Both the position numbers and the translations under genes were made by a program. A model generated the notes under the pieces. That model saw only the letters and a list, made by a program, of their open reading frames with translations, did not search any database and was not told the origin of the DNA. This document shows, piece after piece, positions 58,127 to 64,000 of a stretch of 64,000 nt of DNA. Source of the stretch: Clostridiales bacterium (lineage in GTDB: Bacteria; Bacillota; Clostridia; Lachnospirales; Lachnospiraceae); assembly GCA_018372435.1 (NCBI GenBank), contig JAHAJA010000012.1, forward strand, positions 32,204 through 96,203, written 5' to 3'. Position 1 is the first letter of the stretch. Each line of letters opens with the position of its first letter.

Positions 58127-58681
58127 ATGAGTAGTAAGAGAAAGAGTGGGAAAAGTGCGATTATCTTGTTAGGCTGGATTTTTCTTGTGCTTGGTGTAAT
58201 ATTTATAATCTGTGGTGTAGCCAGTGAATTGATTATAACGCGTATTTTACGTAATCATGAATGGGTTACTGAATCGATGACTAATGAAAGTGTGCTTATA
58301 GTTACTATTGTATTTTGCAGTATTGGTGGAGTGTTAACCATTATTGGTGCATCTTTTCTGATTGTTACTTTGCTTAGTAAGAAGAGAAAGAAGAAGTTGA
58401 TTGAAACTGGTCGCAAATATTATGCAGAAGTGACAGATGCAATTATTAATTATCATGTTCAAGTCAATCGTAAGTATCCATATCGATTGGATTGCAAATA
58501 TATTGATGCATTCACTGGAATTACCTATCTATATCGTAGTGATAATGTTTGGGATAATCCAGATCAATATATAGGATCACAAGTACCTGTTTATGTGAAT
58601 CCGAATAAACCAAAGGAATATTATGTTGCTGTTGAAGAATTATCAAGTTCTAAGAGTACAATGTTTTGTGATTATCGTTAA
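58127..58681 (+). CDS. DUF3592-like membrane protein
   Basis: A 184-residue protein with two membrane helices (about 12-36 and 60-84) and a C-terminal small beta domain: KYYAEVTDAIINYHVQVNRKYPYRLDCKY, then YRSDNVWDNPDQYIGSQVPVYVNPNKPKEYYV, where 'G..v.VyvnP.np..y.v' is the mark of DUF3592. Function unknown. GAGGGGG precedes the ATG. It follows the LytTR/DUF3021 pair by 52 bp and may belong to that unit; a strong terminator ends the unit. Confidence 0.78.
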   Translation: MSSKRKSGKSAIILLGWIFLVLGVIFIICGVASELIITRILRNHEWVTESMTNESVLIVTIVFCSIGGVLTIIGASFLIVTLLSKKRKKKLIETGRKYYAEVTDAIINYHVQVNRKYPYRLDCKYIDAFTGITYLYRSDNVWDNPDQYIGSQVPVYVNPNKPKEYYVAVEELSSSKSTMFCDYR

Positions 58682-58708
58682 CATGAAAATTAATAAATGT
58701 AGAGTTAT

Positions 58709-58750
58709 ATACGCTAGTAAAACACTTTTTGTTTTACTAGCGTATTTTGT
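58709..58750 (+). terminator. intrinsic terminator after DUF3592-like gene
   Basis: ATACGCTAGTAAAACA and TGTTTTACTAGCGTAT form a perfect 16-bp stem with a short T-rich loop, followed by TTTGTTTG. Confidence 0.9.
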
Positions 58751-58939
58751 TTGATAGTTTGGGGAAAATGTGGAATAGGTTAAGATGTGGAGGATATTAA
58801 ATAGTAAGAATACAACATTAGTCAAAGGGCTGAGTTTATACTGAAAATGAATAAAATCCATATATTATGTTAAAAGTAATTCATATTATTTTTACTATCG
58901 TATATATAGTTTATTTAAAGAAAAGGAAGAAGCAAATAT

Positions 58940-59539
58940 ATGAAAAGGAAGCAATTAAGACGTAGAATGGTAAAAAATATACGACGATTTGAAAATAATA
59001 TGCTATCTATGGAGAGATATTTGGAAAAAGAATATCTAGATGAAGATAATAATGCAATCATTTTTGTTAATGCCTATGATGGTATTGAATGGTTTGATAA
59101 GTTATCCATTGGAAATCAAGTCACATTAAACCAAGACATTTATGATTTTATCGATAGAAAGGCATATTACATCCCAATACGTTATCCAATTATAATCCAG
59201 TTTGTAAATGTAGATTTAAATGAGAAGGAACAAAATCAAATTATAAGATTGATTAAAGAACATTATACTTCAATATTAAATGATAAGCGTATTGATTTAC
59301 ATTATAATTTTATTACCATACTATCATTGTTTACTTTGGGAATTATCCTTTTAATTATATATTTTACTATAAATATGGCTGAAGTTGGTGAAATAATATC
59401 AGAAGTATTATCCATCGCAGCATCATTTGCTTTATGGGAAGCAGTGGACTATTTTTTGCTTGAACGAAAAGATATATCGAAAGAAAGATTAAATGCAGGC
59501 CAATTGAGCATTAGTGAGATACGTTTTATTATCCAATAA
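58940..59539 (+). CDS. hypothetical membrane protein
   Basis: A 199-residue protein with no recognised family. The N-terminal 125 residues are soluble and charged (IRRFENNMLSMERYLEKEYLDEDNNA; FDKLSIGNQVTLNQDIYDFIDRKAYYIPI). Two hydrophobic segments follow (about 128-148 and 152-172, the second less clear), then a short tail with ERKDISKER. It lies alone, between a terminator and a promoter. AAAAGGAAGAAG precedes the ATG. Confidence 0.65.
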   Translation: MKRKQLRRRMVKNIRRFENNMLSMERYLEKEYLDEDNNAIIFVNAYDGIEWFDKLSIGNQVTLNQDIYDFIDRKAYYIPIRYPIIIQFVNVDLNEKEQNQIIRLIKEHYTSILNDKRIDLHYNFITILSLFTLGIILLIIYFTINMAEVGEIISEVLSIAASFALWEAVDYFLLERKDISKERLNAGQLSISEIRFIIQ

Positions 59540-59617
59540 TCATAAAACCAAGAGTCTTTTATATAGAGAATAATTTAAAAGATAATCGTGTAAATTATGG
59601 AAAAGTTTAAAATTGTG

Positions 59618-59646
59618 TTTACAAAACAAGTATGGTAAAATATAAT
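59618..59646 (+). promoter_or_regulatory. sigma-A-type promoter of the symporter/flavoenzyme pair
   Basis: TTTACA (59618-59623), 17-bp spacer, TATAAT (59641-59646), 79 bp before the symporter ATG. Confidence 0.8.
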
Positions 59647-59724
59647 AACATATAATTCATAGTTGAAAAGTATGATAATAAAATTAAAAATTGTTCTTGT
59701 GAACAAAAAGAGAGGGATGTTTAT

Positions 59725-61077
59725 ATGGAAAAAAGCACATTTCTAACAGAATTTTTACAATTAAGCGATTTTAGAACATATCTATTCATAGCCGTTTTAC
59801 TTATCGTGTTTTATTGTATTCGTAAAATTGAGAAAAAGAAAATGAAATTTTCTTATCGCATGATTATAGGATCAGTAGTTGGTCTGGTTTTGGGAATTAT
59901 TATTCAAGTAATAGCAGGGTTTCCAAGTGAACCAAGTGAAGTAGTATGGTTATCTGAGGTATCAAGTTGGTATGGCTTGGTGGGTAATGGCTTCATGGAT
60001 TTGTTAAAGATGCTCGTTGTACCTTTGATCTTTTTATCAATTGTACGTGTCATCATGAATATGCAAGGTGAGAATCTTGGAAAGCTTACGTATAGAACGA
60101 TTGGGATGCTTATTGGAACTACTTTAATCGCGGCTATTATAGGTACCGCGCTTGGAAGCGTATTTAATCTAGGTTCCGCTTTGGTCATTGAAGAAGGGGA
60201 TGCTCAGATTCGTGAGATGGTTCCAATTGTAGATACACTAAGAGGTTTGCTACCTTCTAATGTCGTGAATGCTATGGCCGAGGGAAATATTGTAGCAGTT
60301 GTTATATTCGCAGGATTTATAGGGTTAGCGATTCGTAGACTAAGCAAGAAGTATCAAGACGTTATTGAACCATTCACAAAGTGGGTGGAAGCTTTTTATA
60401 AAATCATTGTAAGTGTAGCAATGACTGTAATCAAATTCATGCCTTATGCAGTAGTGGCATTACTAGCTAATACCATTACATCAAGAGGAATTAGTGTATT
60501 GACATCGGTATTACGCTATATATTAGTTTTATATCTAGGACTTATCTGCATGTTTATTGTGCATCTAATTATAGCAGCTATACAAGGAGTAAAACCATCA
60601 ACTTATATTAAGAATGGGTTAGAACCGCTAATACTTGCTTTCACGTCCCGTTCAAGTTTAGGAACACTTCCAGTTTTAATAGAAACATTGCGTACAAAGT
60701 TTATGGTTGATGAAGGTGTTGCAAGTTTTGTTGGTAGCCTAGGTTCGAACATGGGTATGAATGGTTGTGCAGGTCTGTATCCTGCTATGACAACAGTTAT
60801 GTTAGCACAAATGTTGGGGGTTGACATGAACCTTAGCTTTTATCTAATGCTTGCAATCATTATCGCTGTCAGTTCCTTTGGTATTGCAGGAATACCAGGG
60901 GCAGCAACAATTTCAATATCTGTAGTTATATCAGGAATGGGATTAGGTGCTTATTTCCCACTAATAGGAGCAATTGTTGCTATCGATCCTATATTAGATA
61001 TGGGTAGAACTTTATTGAATGTTAGTGGTACAATGGTTAGTGCAATTACCGTTAACAAGTCGATAAGTAAGGAATAA
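59725..61077 (+). CDS. dicarboxylate/amino acid:cation symporter (DAACS), possibly cystine
   Basis: A 450-residue transporter of the GltP/DAACS fold with about eight helices and two re-entrant loops. Conserved spots are GNGFMDLLKMLVVPLIFLSIV, the first hairpin AFTSRSSLGTLPVLI (Ser-rich tip) and GSNMGMNGCAGLYPAMTTVMLA. The form NGCAGLYPAM is closer to TcyP-type L-cystine importers than to GltP ('DGTALY'). The adjacent disulfide-reductase-like flavoenzyme supports cystine, though this is inference. GAGAGGG precedes the ATG. Confidence 0.85.
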   Translation: MEKSTFLTEFLQLSDFRTYLFIAVLLIVFYCIRKIEKKKMKFSYRMIIGSVVGLVLGIIIQVIAGFPSEPSEVVWLSEVSSWYGLVGNGFMDLLKMLVVPLIFLSIVRVIMNMQGENLGKLTYRTIGMLIGTTLIAAIIGTALGSVFNLGSALVIEEGDAQIREMVPIVDTLRGLLPSNVVNAMAEGNIVAVVIFAGFIGLAIRRLSKKYQDVIEPFTKWVEAFYKIIVSVAMTVIKFMPYAVVALLANTITSRGISVLTSVLRYILVLYLGLICMFIVHLIIAAIQGVKPSTYIKNGLEPLILAFTSRSSLGTLPVLIETLRTKFMVDEGVASFVGSLGSNMGMNGCAGLYPAMTTVMLAQMLGVDMNLSFYLMLAIIIAVSSFGIAGIPGAATISISVVISGMGLGAYFPLIGAIVAIDPILDMGRTLLNVSGTMVSAITVNKSISKE

Positions 61078-61093
61078 TAGGAGTAGTGTAATT

Positions 61094-62428
61094 ATGAAGA
61101 TTATTATAATTGGTGGAATTGCAGCTGGTATGAGTGCAGCTGCAAAGTTCCGCCGTATGGATAAGGAAGCAAGTATAACGATTTATGAGAAAGAAAATTA
61201 TATATCTTTTGGGGCCTGTGGGTTACCTTATTATGTAGGTGATTATTTTAATGACCATGAGCGCATGCTTGTTAGAACACCAGAACAAGCCATCTCTTCT
61301 GGAATTAATGTGCAGGTAAAGCATGAAGTTATTCAAGTTGATACAAAAGAAAAACGAGTACTAGTTAAGAAATTAGAGGATGAATCATTGCATTGGGATT
61401 CTTACGATCAATTAATGATTTCAACTGGAGCAAGAGCGGTTAAACCGCCAATTAAAAACCTGGATATAGAAAATGTGTATTTTCTTCGTAATCTTGAAGA
61501 TGGACAGAGAGTTCGTGAGAAAATGTTGGATTCTTCTATTAAAACAGTTGGGATTATCGGAGCAGGCTTTATTGGATTAGAAGTAGTAGAAGCGGCGAAA
61601 AAGTTAGATAAAGAAGTACATGTATTCCAGTTAGAGGACCGTATTCTGAAAGACGTATTCGATGAAGAGATTACGAAAGTTCTAGAAGAAGAATTAGTGG
61701 AAAAGGGAGTACATCTTCATCTGAATGCAAAAGTAACAGCACTTAGTGGAAAAGAATATGTAGAAGAAATTATTACGGAAGAGGAAAGTGTTAAAATCGA
61801 TCTTGCAATACTTGCAACCGGAGTAAAGCCTAATACTGAATTTTTAAAAGATACGGATATCAATATGATATCCAATGGTGCTATTGTTATTGACGAGGAA
61901 GGAAGAACATCTATCGAAAGTATTTACGCAGCCGGAGACTGTGCAACGGTACCTCATAGATTAAAAGATAAGCCAGCCTACCTTCCATTAGCGACCAATG
62001 CCAATAAGTTAGGAAGAATTGTTGGAGAAAACCTTGCAGGAAAACATGTGAAGTTCCCTGGAACTCTTGGCTCTAGTTGTATTAAAGTACTTGAGATGGA
62101 AGCAGGCCGTACTGGTTTAACAGAAAAGGAAGCAAAGGCTTTGGATATAGAAGTCGGAACTGTTTTCATTACAGATAAAAACCATACGTCATATTATCCT
62201 GGTCAAGAAGCATTGGGAATTAAGCTAATCTATGATGCGAATACGAAAGTGCTTCTAGGCGGTCAAGTAGTAGGAAAGCAGGATGCTGTACAACGAACTA
62301 ATGTATTGGCAGCTGCTATATATGGAAAAATGACAACGAAAGAATTAGGCATGTTAGATCTGTGCTATGCACCACCATTTGCTAGAACCTGGGATGCATT
62401 GAATAATGCTGGAAATGTAGCGAAATAG
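61094..62428 (+). CDS. CoA-disulfide reductase / NADH oxidase-like flavoenzyme
   Basis: A 444-residue FAD-dependent pyridine nucleotide disulfide oxidoreductase of the single-cysteine group. IIIGGIAAGMSAAAKFRRMD binds FAD; ISFGACGLPYYVGDYF holds the redox Cys42; TVGIIGAGFIGLEVVEAAKKLD binds NAD(P)H; SIYAAGDCATVPH is the second FAD motif. The C-terminal dimer domain ends normally. The single cysteine with no CxxxxC fits CoA-disulfide or CoA-persulfide reductase, or water-forming NADH oxidase. It starts 16 bp after the symporter, in one operon. Confidence 0.86.
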   Translation: MKIIIIGGIAAGMSAAAKFRRMDKEASITIYEKENYISFGACGLPYYVGDYFNDHERMLVRTPEQAISSGINVQVKHEVIQVDTKEKRVLVKKLEDESLHWDSYDQLMISTGARAVKPPIKNLDIENVYFLRNLEDGQRVREKMLDSSIKTVGIIGAGFIGLEVVEAAKKLDKEVHVFQLEDRILKDVFDEEITKVLEEELVEKGVHLHLNAKVTALSGKEYVEEIITEEESVKIDLAILATGVKPNTEFLKDTDINMISNGAIVIDEEGRTSIESIYAAGDCATVPHRLKDKPAYLPLATNANKLGRIVGENLAGKHVKFPGTLGSSCIKVLEMEAGRTGLTEKEAKALDIEVGTVFITDKNHTSYYPGQEALGIKLIYDANTKVLLGGQVVGKQDAVQRTNVLAAAIYGKMTTKELGMLDLCYAPPFARTWDALNNAGNVAK

Positions 62429-62440
62429 TTAGAGTGTCGT

Positions 62441-62497
62441 ACTCAAACTTAGCACTTGAAGATTCCTTGAAGTAGCTAACGGCTATGTGCGAAGTTT
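62441..62497 (+). repeat. palindromic intergenic repeat, copy D
   Basis: It begins ACTCAAACTTAGCACTTGAA and GATTCC, continues GAAGTAGCTAACGGCTATGTGC and ends GAAGTTT. It is shorter than copies A and B but keeps the same order of blocks. It starts 12 bp after the flavoenzyme stop. Confidence 0.7.
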
Positions 62498-62558
62498 ATA
62501 TTGGCGTATTATTATAAGGTCACATATAATAGATTAAAATTATAATCAAGGGAGAGAT

Positions 62559-62939
62559 ATGAAGAAGTTAAAAGACGGCATATTTATCACAATAGGTTTA
62601 TTATGTGTGGCACTTGGAAGTATTGGAATTGTGTTACCAATCCTGCCGACTACCCCCTTCTATATGCTTGCAGCAGTAATGTTTGGTAAAGGTTCTAAGG
62701 GGATTTATCAGTGGTTTGTTACGACAAGTCTGTATCGAAAACACGTAGCTTCATTGGTTGAATCTAAAGCAATGACAGCTAGGGCTAAAGCATGCCTATT
62801 AGGAATGGTAACTCTCGTCTTGATGGTTGCCATGATTATAGCCTCTAATTGGTGGATACGCGGAATATTAGTGGTGGTGGCTATATTTCATTACTATTAT
62901 TTTTTATTAAAGATTAAAACTATTAAGGAAGAACAGTAG
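62559..62939 (+). CDS. DUF454 (YbaN-like) membrane protein
   Basis: A 126-residue protein with two or three hydrophobic helices. GLLCVALGSIGIVLPILPTTPFYMLAAVMFGKGSKG is the DUF454 hallmark ('G..lP.LPTtPF.lla...f...s'), and TARAKACLLGMVTLVLMVAMIIA follows. Membrane protein of unknown function, normal length. GGGAGAGAT precedes the ATG. A terminator follows. Confidence 0.88.
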   Translation: MKKLKDGIFITIGLLCVALGSIGIVLPILPTTPFYMLAAVMFGKGSKGIYQWFVTTSLYRKHVASLVESKAMTARAKACLLGMVTLVLMVAMIIASNWWIRGILVVVAIFHYYYFLLKIKTIKEEQ

Positions 62940-62968
62940 AATATATCGCTTAAGTGATTGTACTTGAG

Positions 62969-63003
62969 GAGGGAATGTGGGGAGTCACATTCCCTTTTCT
63001 TAT
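62969..63003 (+). terminator. intrinsic terminator after DUF454 gene
   Basis: AGGGAATGTG and CACATTCCCT form a perfect 10-bp stem with a GGGAGT loop, followed by TTTCTT. Confidence 0.88.
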
Positions 63004-63061
63004 ATCTACCGTTATAGTGAAAATAGTTATTATAATTACTTAATAAAAGTTAAAAATGGGA

Positions 63062-63090
63062 TTGGAATATATGTAAATATATGGTAATAT
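63062..63090 (+). promoter_or_regulatory. candidate promoter of the rhomboid gene
   Basis: TTGGAA (63062-63067), 17-bp spacer, TAATAT (63085-63090), about 115 bp before the rhomboid start. Confidence 0.55.
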
Positions 63091-63204
63091 TGTAATACAG
63101 TCAAAAAAATCAGAAAACAAAGTTATGGTGGAGAAAAAAATTATTAATGCCGATATAAAAAGTAGGACATTAAGTTAGAAGTACTAAATGTGAGGTATAT
63201 TGCG

Positions 63205-63873
63205 ATGAAGAGAAGAAATAGTAAAAGCACCTATAGAATAATAAGTTTATTAATAGTAGTATTTCTTATAGATTTTCTTGTATTGAATCAAGAAGGAACG
63301 AAGGTATTGTCTGCCGATCATCTATGGCGGGGAAATCAGTGGGGGTATTTAACGAAGTATGGAAGATTGCTTAATGTATCTGCCATGAGCCCTGAATGGT
63401 GGCGTTTATTAACATGTATGTTCTTACATGCGGGTATTCCACATCTAGTAGTGAATTGTATCGGACTATATAGCATTGGATCTATCGTTGAGCAGAGATT
63501 AGGCGGAATGAAATTATTAATGATTTATTTACTTAGTGGTATAGGATCTGCAATGATCACGATGTTAGTTACATATGGAAGTGTTGGAGCAAGTGGTGCT
63601 ATCTATGGTGTTGGGGGAACTCTTTTAATCCTAATAATTAAGGATCGAAAGAATAGTTGGTCAACACAGCCGCTATTGAAGAAGTTAATTATTGTTGCGT
63701 ATCTAATCGTTCCAAATCTAAGTGGGGTTAACACGTTAATCGCCCATGAAACTGGTTTGATAATTGGGATACTATTCGGCCTAGTATTAGTCGCAAGTGT
63801 AAAAGGAGATAGTAGTAAAGAACAAACGAGAGAGAAGCATATGAAAATAATAGTTGAAGAAGAAAGATTGTAG
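63205..63873 (+). CDS. rhomboid family intramembrane serine protease
   Basis: A 222-residue membrane protease with about six helices. WWRLLTCMFLHAGIPHLVVNCIGLYSIGSIVEQRLGG is the rhomboid opening (H..x.HL..N), VGASGAIYGVGG holds the catalytic Ser130, and NTLIAHETGLIIGILFG the catalytic His181. It cleaves membrane-spanning substrates; a specific target cannot be named. The ATG at 63205 is preferred because TGAGGTA lies about 9 bases before it; the GTG at 63190 would overlap that site. Confidence 0.9.
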   Translation: MKRRNSKSTYRIISLLIVVFLIDFLVLNQEGTKVLSADHLWRGNQWGYLTKYGRLLNVSAMSPEWWRLLTCMFLHAGIPHLVVNCIGLYSIGSIVEQRLGGMKLLMIYLLSGIGSAMITMLVTYGSVGASGAIYGVGGTLLILIIKDRKNSWSTQPLLKKLIIVAYLIVPNLSGVNTLIAHETGLIIGILFGLVLVASVKGDSSKEQTREKHMKIIVEEERL

Positions 63874-63917
63874 ATTGTCCACTAAATTATCTTAATATTC
63901 TTAAGGTGAAATGAAAA

Positions 63918-64000
63918 AGTAAATTCCACTTTGACAGAGTAAATTCCATAGAAACAAGCTTTTATTAAAATAACACTGTTTGTTGTATTCGATTTTCTGC
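63918..64000. repeat. repeated motif at right edge, possible IS21-like end
   Basis: AGTAAATTCCA occurs at 63918-63928 and again at 63938-63948, 20 bp apart, separated by CTTTGACAG. On the minus strand this reads TGTCAAAGTGGAATTTACT, a form reminiscent of the multiple terminal repeats of IS21-family elements. No transposase is in view; the body, if any, would lie to the right of the window. Confidence 0.35.

Overview
The window looks like chromosomal DNA of an AT-rich, Gram-positive anaerobe of the class Clostridia, most probably a Lachnospiraceae member. The signs are strong AGGAGG-type ribosome binding sites, a T-box leader ahead of thrS, promoters of the TTGACA/TATAAT type with 17-bp spacing, intrinsic terminators, LytTR/DUF3021 pairs, PF12746 acetyltransferases and a sialate-catabolism operon. 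No rRNA, tRNA, CRISPR array or complete insertion sequence was seen. Most genes lie on the plus strand.

Region by region. 1-9 kb: small accessory genes (two glyoxalase-fold proteins, a lipoprotein, a nucleoside phosphorylase, a HAD hydrolase, GNAT acetyltransferases and GNAT debris), a LytTR/DUF3021/alpha-beta hydrolase module and a chemoreceptor. 9-14 kb: an MFS exporter behind a leader that looks like a ribosome-controlled attenuator, a two-component system, a decayed ABC ATPase and an M23-like membrane protein. 14-17 kb: a three-gene ABC-2 exporter behind a clear promoter. 17-22 kb: acetyltransferases, a nucleotidyltransferase, and two paralogous double zinc-ribbon proteins that bracket a membrane-bound LuxR regulator and a secreted gluzincin-type protease. 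22-26 kb: a MocR regulator (apparent CUG start) and a chemoreceptor with an N-terminal H-NOX haem domain that keeps every residue expected for O2 binding.

26-40 kb is the metabolic centre: a divergent RpiR regulator, then a peptide-type ABC importer (binding protein, two permeases, two ATPases), an uncharacterised flavoprotein, NanQ/YhcH, NanA, NanE, NanK, NagB and NagA, closed by a hairpin with a 26-bp perfect stem. Imported N-acetylneuraminate would be anomerised, cleaved to ManNAc, phosphorylated, epimerised to GlcNAc-6-P, deacetylated and deaminated to fructose-6-P. 40-52 kb: a decaying HxlR/FMN-reductase pair, a zinc-ribbon/HTH protein, a methyltransferase, an AAA ATPase, a kinase N-lobe fused to a membrane anchor, an orphan FakA-type domain with an M42 peptidase, a split ABC exporter with a MerR regulator, and Nudix, phosphatase and GNAT genes. 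52-64 kb: T-box plus TGS-less thrS, HD and DedA proteins, a second hydrolase/LytTR/DUF3021 module, a cystine-type symporter with a CoA-disulfide-reductase-like flavoenzyme, a DUF454 protein and a rhomboid protease. The right edge carries repeated motifs that may be an insertion-sequence end.

Two themes run through the window. One is gene decay: at least four truncated GNAT genes, a truncated FMN reductase, an ABC ATPase stub and a probably frameshifted HxlR gene. The other is regulation by structured DNA or RNA, including a four-copy palindromic intergenic repeat family. All assignments come from reading the sequence; no database search was run.
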